Positions 16,233-23,867 of a stretch of 36,988 nt of DNA are shown here, piece after piece. The notes beneath the pieces were generated by a model that saw only the letters and a program-made list of their open reading frames with translations, was not told where the DNA came from and ran no database searches. This DNA comes from an uncultured Prevotellaceae bacterium (GTDB lineage Bacteria > Bacteroidota > Bacteroidia > Bacteroidales > Muribaculaceae), in contig CALGGO010000018.1 in assembly GCA_937916085.1 (NCBI GenBank), forward strand, positions 1 through 36,988, written 5' to 3'. How positions within the stretch are numbered: position 1 is the stretch's first letter; each line of letters starts with the position of its first letter. The position numbers were made by a program, and so were the translations under genes.

Positions 16233-16330
16233 GAAATATTTATTTTGATTGACTACTCTTGTGTGTGACTAATAAATAATAAATGTGATTAAATGAGTAG
16301 TCTCTCTAAATAAATGTCGTTTAGATTGGA

Positions 16331-18391
16331 TTAGTTACCACCAAGAAGGATGTTGTAAACAGCAGTAACATCGGCAGATGTAACTTCGCCGTCACCGTTC
16401 TGGTCAGGATTAACTACACCAGTGTAGTCATTGTTGAGCATGATGTTGTAGAGCAATGTAACGTCGGTAGCGGTAACCTCGCCGTCGCCGTTAACGTCGC
16501 CAGGAACAACAGCAGTTTGAGAGATAACTGTGAGAGTCATGTTCTCAGCATCGAGTTGGAGGGTGTAGATGCCACCATTCTCCATACGGAAGTTAGAACC
16601 GTCAACCAGAGTCAGAGGAACATTCAGCAGATCGTTGTTGATCAGGAAGTAGCCAACGTTATTCTCATCAACGCCGCCATACCATGTCCAGCCGTCACCG
16701 TTAGGAGTGATGATCTTGAACTCAGCGCCAGCCTCAAGCTCAGCCTCAGTCTCAAGAACGCCTTCCTCATTAGCTACGAACTCAAGCATACCTTCTTGCT
16801 GGTTCCAACCGTTGAAGTCACCAACGAGATAGTAAACAGGAACCTCAACAACCTCGCCAACGATAAGCTTGAACTCAGTGCCTGGCAGAGTGTAAACTAC
16901 CTGGCCGTTGTTGTTAGGCTCTACGGTAACAGCGAGGGTAGTGTAGCCACTATAAGACTCATAACCATCCTCGTCAACCTCAATTGAATCTGTAGCCTCG
17001 ATGGTAATCCACTCGGGGATTTCATCTACTGCCCAAGCATCGTAAGGCTCGCTAGCCTTGAGCTCGAGAGTGAAGCTACCACCCTCAGCGGGGATAGTGT
17101 ACTCAGTAGCGTTGCCTTCTACAGTCTCGATGTAAGCCATCTGAGCGTTGATAGAGAGCAGGTGGTTCTCAGGAAGACCGCTGTCATCACCCGAGCCCCA
17201 GTAGTAACCCATGTGGCAGGGAATGAAGCTGGTCTCGACAACCGCGCCACTTTCATCGTAGAAGTCCCACATGGCATAGCCACCTAAGAATTGAGAGTAG
17301 AACTCATCGTGAGCCAGGTCGGCAACACGAGTCATAGCGTTCAGGATTGGAGAAACCTCTGGAACCTCATTAACGCCGTCAATAACAATAGCGATGTCGC
17401 CATCAATCTCCAGCCAATCCTCCTCAGTAAGACCAAGTTCGGGATCCTCTTTCTCAAACGCAAAGTCGATAGCAGTAGTAGTGCTCAATACATCCTCTGG
17501 GAACTCATAAACAGCAGTAGCGATTGGGTTGTCCAGATCAATCATACCATCAGTTATTGGGCAAACCTTAGCAGTTAGTTTATTGCCAGCGTCAGCGGTG
17601 CAATAAGCATAGAACTGGATGCGTGAGAAGGTGTAATTCTTGCCAGGATAGTTGAAGATCTGAATGAAGTTCTGAATCTTACCATCGGTAGCACCTTCGG
17701 GTTTGTAGCCACTGGGCAGGTCGCCGAAGAAGTCGTTTACGTCCTCGCTAGAACCAGCACTGTAAGCAGTGCGCATGATGTCGTTATAGTCGGCACGTGG
17801 CGAGAACTGATACATGTTGGTCAGTGTAGTACCATCGCCAAGCACGTCCATCTCCAGCTTGCCACCCATAACCATGGCACCGCTGAAGTTGTAGTAGTTA
17901 CCGGCATCATAATCGTCATCGCTGTAGGCGTTGGCGAAGAGTTTTGGTGAAATCCACCATCCGGGATAGTTGGGGAATGTGCAAACCAGGTCTTTCTCGC
18001 CCTCTACAATAGAGAGGCTCTCCTCGTCAACTGCGGGGTTGTAATAAACCCAGTCGTAGGTCTCGCTGGCGATACCAGTAGAGATGTTGGTAAATGTCAC
18101 CTCGGTATTACCGGGAACCATGCACACGTTGTAGCTGTAGAAGAAGCTGTCACTGTAGGGGAAGAAAGCCGAGAAGAATGTGCCCTTAGGAGTCAAGTAC
18201 ATAGTGTCGGTACCCGAAGTGAAGTCCTTCATCATGCCGCCCTTGCCAGTGTACAGATCGCCCTTTTGAGCCATCATCTCAACCTTAGCCTCCGATTTTT
18301 GTGGCTGGAGCTTATGAGCCTTCTGCAAAGCAGGAGCAGCAAAAGCAGCAACAGTCACAACTGCGAAAAGAAGAGTCAAAATTTTCTTCAT
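16331..18391 (-). CDS. Secreted multidomain protein with BACON-like and dockerin-like domains
   Basis: The 686 residues begin with a signal peptide (MKKILTLLFAVVTVAAFAAP). The first 400 or so residues form a large region I cannot assign. Next is a BACON-like domain (about 430-520: YTIPAEGGSFTLEL..IPEWITIE..LAVTVEPNNNG), then a beta-rich domain like the starch-binding modules of SusE/F (about 525-625: YYLVGDFNGWNQ..FKIITPNGDGWTWYGG). The last 58 residues form a type I dockerin-like domain with two calcium-loop repeats (DVNGDGEVTATDVTLLYN and DQNGDGEVTSADVTAVYN). It is presumably exported, perhaps bound to the surface and to glycans. Bacteroidales have such C-terminal dockerins without classical cellulosomes, so the partner is unknown. 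The promoter at 18481 gives an 86-nt leader. Product assignment stops at domain level. Confidence 0.85.
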   Translation of the reverse strand: MKKILTLLFAVVTVAAFAAPALQKAHKLQPQKSEAKVEMMAQKGDLYTGKGGMMKDFTSGTDTMYLTPKGTFFSAFFPYSDSFFYSYNVCMVPGNTEVTFTNISTGIASETYDWVYYNPAVDEESLSIVEGEKDLVCTFPNYPGWWISPKLFANAYSDDDYDAGNYYNFSGAMVMGGKLEMDVLGDGTTLTNMYQFSPRADYNDIMRTAYSAGSSEDVNDFFGDLPSGYKPEGATDGKIQNFIQIFNYPGKNYTFSRIQFYAYCTADAGNKLTAKVCPITDGMIDLDNPIATAVYEFPEDVLSTTTAIDFAFEKEDPELGLTEEDWLEIDGDIAIVIDGVNEVPEVSPILNAMTRVADLAHDEFYSQFLGGYAMWDFYDESGAVVETSFIPCHMGYYWGSGDDSGLPENHLLSINAQMAYIETVEGNATEYTIPAEGGSFTLELKASEPYDAWAVDEIPEWITIEATDSIEVDEDGYESYSGYTTLAVTVEPNNNGQVVYTLPGTEFKLIVGEVVEVPVYYLVGDFNGWNQQEGMLEFVANEEGVLETEAELEAGAEFKIITPNGDGWTWYGGVDENNVGYFLINNDLLNVPLTLVDGSNFRMENGGIYTLQLDAENMTLTVISQTAVVPGDVNGDGEVTATDVTLLYNIMLNNDYTGVVNPDQNGDGEVTSADVTAVYNILLGGN

Positions 18392-18480
18392 AATCTTAAT
18401 TGAGTTTGTTTAGTTAATAAATAAAAGAATTATAATCTCTAAAAATGATAGTATCGGTTTATATTATTCCATAGAATGTG

Positions 18481-18488
18481 CAAAAGTA
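18481..18488 (-). promoter_or_regulatory. Dockerin-protein gene -7 promoter element
   Basis: The minus strand reads TACTTTTG, matching TAnnTTTG. The AT-rich leader of about 86 nt is similar in length to that of the exported-protein gene at 36939. Confidence 0.65.
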
Positions 18489-18708
18489 AGAAAAAAACTC
18501 AAAACAACCAACATTTTTCACATCTTTTTTAAAAAACACATTCCACATCAGCCGAAGGCTGACCGCTGAGTAACCGGGGGTACCACTTGCTCCAGTCGCT
18601 TCGCTCCTTTCACAAGTGGCACCCCCGGATTGTCACCATCTCCATCTCGTCGCTGAAGGCGACCCCCCCAAAAAACGATGTATATTTGCATATTTTCTGC
18701 ATTTTATC

Positions 18709-18716
18709 TACCTTTG
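18709..18716 (+). promoter_or_regulatory. Transposase -7 promoter element
   Basis: TACCTTTG ends only four bases before the ATG at 18721, predicting an almost leaderless mRNA. A second match, TATATTTG at 18681-18688, could give a leader of about 29 nt. Confidence 0.55.
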
Positions 18717-18720
18717 CACT

Positions 18721-19170
18721 ATGAGTTACACACATTTTGTCTATCACATCGTTTGGCGTACCTATCGCAGTTTGCCTGCCATAAATGAGGAGCATGAGCG
18801 AGACTTGTATGCCTATATTTTGGGTTTTGTCACCAATCACAAAGGAAAAATATTCCGAATTGGCGGCATGCCCGATCACATACACATGCTATTATCTATA
18901 CCACCCGATATTGCGGTATCAGAATTTATGAGAGGGTTGAAGTTTGCCACCAACGCGTGGTTGAAGCAGAACACTGATTTTCCTCTTTTCTCAGGATGGG
19001 GCGAAGGCTATGCGGCGTTCACCTACTCCAAAGACCAAATACCTGTGGTGAAGCAATATATTATAAATCAGAAAGAACATCACAAAGTGACGACCTTTGC
19101 CGAGGAGTATAGGAAGTTTATCATTGATAATGGTGGGACAATAGACGAGAGATTTTTCCTTGTGGACTAA
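18721..19170 (+). CDS. tnpA: IS200/IS605-family Y1 transposase (TnpA)
   Basis: The 149-residue protein is a HUH single-strand transposase. It shows the HUH motif in MPDHIHMLL (H53, H55) and the tyrosine nucleophile in VVKQYIINQKEHH (Y113). The end ..FIIDNGGTIDERFF is typical of this group. Length is normal for IS200 TnpA (about 150) and all catalytic residues are present, so it may be active. It cuts and joins single-stranded DNA at hairpin ends. The flanks carry symmetric hairpin repeats, which suggests a REP-associated (RAYT-like) role. The ATG at 18721 (MSYTHFVYHIVW) is the family start. An upstream in-frame start at 18616 would lie inside the hairpin region. Confidence 0.93.
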   Translation: MSYTHFVYHIVWRTYRSLPAINEEHERDLYAYILGFVTNHKGKIFRIGGMPDHIHMLLSIPPDIAVSEFMRGLKFATNAWLKQNTDFPLFSGWGEGYAAFTYSKDQIPVVKQYIINQKEHHKVTTFAEEYRKFIIDNGGTIDERFFLVD

Positions 19171-19297
19171 GAGGGTCGCCTTCAGCGACTAGATGGAGAG
19201 AGCGTCAACACCCCCAGTGCCGCTATCTCCACTCGCTAACGCTCGTTACGATATCGGTACTGTTACTTAAAGGTCAGTCTTCGGCTGATATACAAGC

Positions 19298-19330
19298 AAG
19301 TGGCGGCTCCGGGATGAGGAGTCGCCACTT
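19298..19330 (-). terminator. Hairpin downstream of the DUF4302 gene
   Basis: AAGTGGCGGCTCC pairs with GGAGTCGCCACTT around a 7-nt loop, with one G-T pair. It is 29 nt after the DUF4302 stop codon. No T-run follows on the minus strand, so it may stabilise the mRNA end or act only weakly as a terminator. Confidence 0.6.
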
Positions 19331-19359
19331 TAGATTATGGGTATTATCCTAAAAGGATA

Positions 19360-20745
19360 TTACAGAGATGCTGTCTCAAACTTGATAACCACGAAGTTGT
19401 TAGCATTGCTCTTGCTCTTCATGAGCAGTGGGTTAGACACCATCAGGTTGTCGCAGCTGAGTTCATATTCACCTGTGCATAACAGGTCAACCATAGCCCT
19501 GAGGCTTGGCAGCCATCCGTATAATTTACCACCATTGGTGTCGAAAGCTCCTTCGACATTGGGGTCGAATGAGAACTTGATGGTGTGGTCGTCCACAATC
19601 TCATGGTTTACATAAATGCTACCATAACTATTACTGGTATGGAACCTGAAGTAGAGACGATACTTAGCCTTGGTGTTGTCATAGCCTAACTGCAACCACT
19701 GGAAATTATATTTCAGAGGCTTATTGTTTACTTTCGTCTCCTTAGCCTCGGTAACAATCTGATTGAAGAGAGTGAGGAAATCTCCACTTATCTCACCATC
19801 CACCTTGCTGAAAGTCCAGCCAATTTGCTTTTGATGGAACAGGTCGGCAAAAGCAGGACCCTTGATAGTGGTCAGGCCGTCCTCGGTGCAGAGGAGAGTA
19901 CCGTCGGGCTGAATCTCAAAGTTCTGAGCGGCAACATCATTCTCATCATACTCGGTGAGGAAGCTCAATGGCTCCATGAAGCGGACTCCATTAGCAGTGA
20001 ATATAGCGTTCATATACTCTCCATTATCGAGCAGAGAGCTGCCTTCGGGATAGAAGCTCCAGAACATTGAATTGATGGGACCACCGTCACCGTTGCAGAT
20101 GTAGCGCTTGCCGCTTGCAGTAGTGAGAATATAATCGTTGATACGATTGTTGAAGGTGGCATTCAACACCGAGGTGAGGTTGGTGAAGTAGGCCTCATCA
20201 GTTGGCGCCTGTTCAGTAGTGAGACGCGTCATCATAATCGTGATGGCGGTCTTCTTGCCACGCAGCTTGATGTGGTTCTCGTCGGAGCCAACGATAATAA
20301 ACTCATAGTCACCCTCGTGTCCCTTGCCGTAGGTACTTGAACTGGTACCAGAAGTGCCCAATTCTGTCTCAGGATTTGAGAACACATGGAAAGCGCTGTT
20401 ATAGGTGTTGAACGAAAGCACTGGGCCATAGTCGCTCACCACTTCCCATAATGACTTGTCGCTGTAGAAAGCGCCACCATTGACATAAGAATTCTTAGTG
20501 GCAATGTCAACCGTGCCATCGCCATGGAAAGTCATAATGTAGTTATAGCCAGGCTCGGCAGCGCTGCAAAAATACTCCATCAGCCAGCGTCCGCCATTAG
20601 ACTGGAGCATCTCAGTATAATTCTTTACGGCATTATCCATGCGTGCTGCAGGGCTCTCGTCAAAGAGGTCATCGACCTCGCTTGGAGCACAAGCCGTCAG
20701 CGACAGAGTGAGGATAAAAGCCGAAATATAAAATAATTTCTTCAT
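19360..20745 (-). CDS. DUF4302 lipoprotein
   Basis: The 461 residues start with a lipoprotein signal ending LTACAPSE (lipobox cysteine at 19), so the protein is probably anchored to the outer membrane. The sequence after it (DDLFDESPAARMDNAVKNY, GGRWLMEYF, YNYIMTFHGDGTV) is the start of the DUF4302 family found in Bacteroidetes SusC/SusD operons. Function is unknown. It is the fourth gene of the operon, 28 bp after the zinc metallohydrolase gene. The neighbours suggest a part in binding or processing an imported substrate, which is an inference. An IS200-like element lies just beyond its 3' end and may have cut the operon short. Confidence 0.85.
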   Translation of the reverse strand: MKKLFYISAFILTLSLTACAPSEVDDLFDESPAARMDNAVKNYTEMLQSNGGRWLMEYFCSAAEPGYNYIMTFHGDGTVDIATKNSYVNGGAFYSDKSLWEVVSDYGPVLSFNTYNSAFHVFSNPETELGTSGTSSSTYGKGHEGDYEFIIVGSDENHIKLRGKKTAITIMMTRLTTEQAPTDEAYFTNLTSVLNATFNNRINDYILTTASGKRYICNGDGGPINSMFWSFYPEGSSLLDNGEYMNAIFTANGVRFMEPLSFLTEYDENDVAAQNFEIQPDGTLLCTEDGLTTIKGPAFADLFHQKQIGWTFSKVDGEISGDFLTLFNQIVTEAKETKVNNKPLKYNFQWLQLGYDNTKAKYRLYFRFHTSNSYGSIYVNHEIVDDHTIKFSFDPNVEGAFDTNGGKLYGWLPSLRAMVDLLCTGEYELSCDNLMVSNPLLMKSKSNANNFVVIKFETASL

Positions 20746-20773
20746 AATATCTAATATATATTAAGATTAAACA

Positions 20774-22054
20774 TTATTCAGGCAACTGAATTTGCTGACG
20801 AAGTTCTTCAAGCTTAGCCGCAGTAAATCCTTGAATGCGAGCTTGAACAACATTGCGCAACTCATCGAGGTCGATGCCCCACTCCTCACGGAACCAGTCT
20901 TTGCACAACTGAATCTTCGTCTCCAAAACATCTTTGCCACTCACATTATCGTCATCCTCAACGGCATAAACGTAAATAGGAATGCGGTTGCCGTTCTTGT
21001 CAAGAAGGTAGCCTTGCGAGTCGGTCTCGTTGCCGTCAAGGTCATACCACTTACCGTCTTCGCCAAGCTCGGGCTTACTATTTCTCAACCTACCTCTTTG
21101 GTACATATTAGCATAGACGAGTGTACCGTCCTCAAGAGTCTGTACTCTATTGCGATTGATATATGTGAGAGTGCTCTCACCATTATCGTCAACAGGGTTG
21201 TTGTTAGGGTAGTAATAATAGCAATAATATGGAACCCATTCATCACTTGATGCATCCTCACGGTCGGTAGCCCATCCACGAGCCGCGTCATCCATAATAG
21301 CAGCCCATTGTGCATCAGAATATGTGATATAGCAAGCAATGGTCTCGGCAAAGTCTTCACGCAGAGCACTTGAGGCATAATTAGTGACAAAACCAAGAGA
21401 ATGAACCATTTGATCGTTCTTTTTCTCCCAATTCATGCCATCATAGTGACCAGCCGAAAGAATGCGGAACTCAGTGGGAATACTCTTAGTTTGATGCAGG
21501 ATGTGAGCAAACTCATGGTGCATAGTGTGGAAATACTCATCGTTCAGAACACTAACCAACTGATCGGGATTGTTGGCATAATTCCCTAATCGGTTCACAT
21601 TAAGCAGCGTCACCTTGATACCACCCTCGGCAAGACCCACTTCAATGGTTCTTGAGATAGGGTTGATTGCAGGAGAGCCTACCAGCATGAGAATGCGGGG
21701 ACCATACATTTTCAAGAACTCCTTGCTTCCTGTCACTTCCTCATAAACATCAAACCACATGTACTTGGTGAGCACAGCCAGGTCGATGGAATTTCGGAGC
21801 GTAGCAGGTTGAAGGTTGTAGTTCATGTTGGTCTCGTTGTCTTGAAGCCTGTACTGGAATTCCAGGTTATATTCATCGAGGTAGTTATCCTTCAGCCACT
21901 TGTCAAAATTGTAAGTGTAGCTGTTAGGGTCGAGCTCATCGGTAACGTCGGGGAAGATGGTCTCGCCAAGTTCCTTCTCACCGCACGACGAGAGCGACAT
22001 TGCCGCAATAGCCACCAGTGCCAATGCACTTAGATATTTAAAATATTTTTTCAT
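20774..22054 (-). CDS. SusC/D-associated zinc metallohydrolase lipoprotein (Peptidase_Mx1)
   Basis: The 426 residues begin with a lipoprotein signal (lipobox LSSC, cysteine at 24). A zincin motif HEFAH lies at H180-E181-H184, inside EYFHTMHHEFAHILHQ. A later glutamate in REDFAETIACY (E237) is in the position of a further ligand or structural residue. The sequence fits the family known as substrate import-associated zinc metallohydrolase lipoproteins, encoded in operons with TonB-dependent transporters. Activity on protein or peptide is assumed from the fold, and the substrate is unknown. It lies 20 bp after susD and 28 bp before the DUF4302 gene, so all four genes are probably one transcript. 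Confidence 0.9.
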   Translation of the reverse strand: MKKYFKYLSALALVAIAAMSLSSCGEKELGETIFPDVTDELDPNSYTYNFDKWLKDNYLDEYNLEFQYRLQDNETNMNYNLQPATLRNSIDLAVLTKYMWFDVYEEVTGSKEFLKMYGPRILMLVGSPAINPISRTIEVGLAEGGIKVTLLNVNRLGNYANNPDQLVSVLNDEYFHTMHHEFAHILHQTKSIPTEFRILSAGHYDGMNWEKKNDQMVHSLGFVTNYASSALREDFAETIACYITYSDAQWAAIMDDAARGWATDREDASSDEWVPYYCYYYYPNNNPVDDNGESTLTYINRNRVQTLEDGTLVYANMYQRGRLRNSKPELGEDGKWYDLDGNETDSQGYLLDKNGNRIPIYVYAVEDDDNVSGKDVLETKIQLCKDWFREEWGIDLDELRNVVQARIQGFTAAKLEELRQQIQLPE

Positions 22055-22074
22055 AATCTTTTCTGAATTATTAA

Positions 22075-23838
22075 TTATTCATCACTACTGGGTGGCACCA
22101 CTGCCTTCTTGAAGCTTGTCGTTACCGGCACATCAATTCGGGTGTTGGGTTCAATACCGGCAGCTATAACCTCATTAGGAATCTGAAGAGCCATACGGCC
22201 GTCAAGCTTACCACTTTCAATGTCGGGATTCAGTGTAACCACACGAGAATCCTTGCCAATGGTGTGGCTGTAAGAGATACCATATCGCTTGATGTCAAAC
22301 CAACGCATTCCGCGGAAAATGAACTCAATGCGGCGGAAGTGCTGGATGCACTGCAAGTAAGGGTTAATCTCGGGAGAGTTATGGTACTGGGTCGATGGGC
22401 ACACGATGTCGATGTGGATAGGCTTGGCAATACCATAGTAGAGCGAGTCAAGATACTTGGCTCCCAAAACTTCGCGACGCTCAGGACGAATGTTGTAAAC
22501 ATATTTCTCCTCGGCAGTAGTATAGAAACTCCTAACGATTTCCTTGCTCCAAGCCTTCAAACTACTGGTGCTGTTAGTAGTATTGCGGCGAGCGGCTTCC
22601 CACACGCCCAAGTCGGCAACACATCCGTCGATGTCGCCAAGGAACAACTTAGCCTCGGCACGGTTCAAGAGAGCCTCCTCGCCGGTGAACTCGCAAAGCA
22701 CCTGGTGAGCGTAGCCAATTCCGGCAACCTTATCGGTATATTCAAACTGCTCGCCAACCGGTGCTGCCCACCACAAGCCATAGTCTTGGTTAGAACCGGC
22801 AATATACATACCACATCCGTTATAGCATGGATGCACGCCACTCCAAGTTGGGCCTTTGCCATCCCACAGCGTGGCTTTCATGGCTTCACGGTTACAAGCA
22901 TAACGGTTGCCACTTGTGAGGCGACGCAGATAGATTGAATAAGTGGGCATAATCATGAAATTCCTCATGTGGGCAGGATCACAATAGTAACGATTGAAAT
23001 CCTCGTAGTCTTCTAAGTCATCTTTGTGAGCCCAGATGTCGGTCATGTAAGGCATGGGGTCAACATCGGCACCGCCAAAGACGATATTGGCACACTCGAG
23101 CACCTTGGCATAGTCGCGCTTAAAGAGATAGAAACGCGATGCAAAGGTGTAGGCCGCCTGCTTGTTGAAGTGATACTTAGGCTGCTCATAGTAAGCGTCA
23201 TTAATCAGAGGCAAACCGTCCTCGATGTCACGCTCAATGTTAGCATAAGTCTCGGCAAGAGTGCCACGCTCGTAGTGAGGTTTCACTGTTGTCTCAGGCG
23301 CTGTCATGTAAGGTATGCCAGGTATATCCTTGCTCAATTCTGGACCACGGTAGGGCATGCAGAAGATGTTGGCAAGCATAAAGTGGCAGTAAGCACGGTC
23401 AATCAGTGCCTCGCCCTTTACCGCCTGCAGCTTGGCGCTGTTCTCGCCGTTGTTCTCAAACTCCTCTACTTTCTCAAGGACCTGATTACAAGTAGCGATG
23501 GCGTTGTAATAGCCTTCCCACGACCCTGAGGGCGTGTCTTCTCCTGTAGATGTGCGAATGTCTTCAAAGGCAAAAGCCTCATCGTCATTGCGGTCATAAG
23601 ACGACAGGTTGAAACGCACACCGTCTATGCCCGGCGAATTGTTGTCGATAAAGTTGTCGGTCGATATCTCACAAAATGGCACATAGCTATATTCTGGATA
23701 GGCACTAACCATCAACATGCGCAACTGCTCGGTGTTGGTGAGAGTAACGCGTGTGTCGCTTGGCTTGTCGAGAAAGTCGCTACATGACGACAATCCCAAC
23801 ACTGCCACACCAGCCAATATAAAATATCTTAATTTCAT
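22075..23838 (-). CDS. SusD/RagB-family surface nutrient-binding lipoprotein
   Basis: The 587 residues start with a lipoprotein signal (MKLRYFILAGVAVLGLSSC, cysteine at 19) and the usual SusD beginning DFLDKPSDTRVTLTNTEQL. TPR-like segments follow (AEARYFLA-type text appears as GEALIDRAYCHFMLANIF), and the C-terminus has the family's RRIEFIFRGMRWFDIKRYG. SusD-like proteins form the lid of the SusC transporter and bind substrate outside the cell. The start at ATG 23838 is chosen because it begins the signal peptide; upstream in-frame codons would overlap the susC end and lack a signal. It lies 29 bp after susC. Confidence 0.95.
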   Translation of the reverse strand: MKLRYFILAGVAVLGLSSCSDFLDKPSDTRVTLTNTEQLRMLMVSAYPEYSYVPFCEISTDNFIDNNSPGIDGVRFNLSSYDRNDDEAFAFEDIRTSTGEDTPSGSWEGYYNAIATCNQVLEKVEEFENNGENSAKLQAVKGEALIDRAYCHFMLANIFCMPYRGPELSKDIPGIPYMTAPETTVKPHYERGTLAETYANIERDIEDGLPLINDAYYEQPKYHFNKQAAYTFASRFYLFKRDYAKVLECANIVFGGADVDPMPYMTDIWAHKDDLEDYEDFNRYYCDPAHMRNFMIMPTYSIYLRRLTSGNRYACNREAMKATLWDGKGPTWSGVHPCYNGCGMYIAGSNQDYGLWWAAPVGEQFEYTDKVAGIGYAHQVLCEFTGEEALLNRAEAKLFLGDIDGCVADLGVWEAARRNTTNSTSSLKAWSKEIVRSFYTTAEEKYVYNIRPERREVLGAKYLDSLYYGIAKPIHIDIVCPSTQYHNSPEINPYLQCIQHFRRIEFIFRGMRWFDIKRYGISYSHTIGKDSRVVTLNPDIESGKLDGRMALQIPNEVIAAGIEPNTRIDVPVTTSFKKAVVPPSSDE

Positions 23839-23867
23839 AGTTCTATATATTTTATAATCATTAAACA

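Larger units (their letters stand above)
18546..19291 (+). mobile_element. IS200-like / REP-associated Y1 transposon
   Basis: The element carries one Y1 transposase gene flanked by a mirror-symmetric set of hairpins. Outermost are CATCAGCCGAAGGCTGACC (18546-18564) and its near-inverse at 19272-19291. Next come hairpins 18574-18628 (16-bp stem CCGGGGGTACCACTTG) and 19216-19261 (12-bp stem). Innermost are the inverted pair 18640-18664 and 19174-19198, each with the hairpin GTCGC/GCGAC. Classical IS200 ends are not inverted repeats, so this layout is closer to REP/RAYT loci. There is no tnpB. It lies downstream of the DUF4302 gene, between it and the dockerin gene. Exact termini are not certain. 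Confidence 0.8.

Noticed and set aside
16045..16248. Open frames on both strands through the AATGCAC array, giving cysteine- and histidine-rich repeat peptides
   Set aside because: They are the translation of a 7-bp tandem repeat in shifting frames, with no homology, promoter or plausible start. The same sequence is open on both strands.
18616..18720. N-terminal extension of the transposase
   Set aside because: It would translate the hairpin region of the element. The ATG at 18721 matches the family start.
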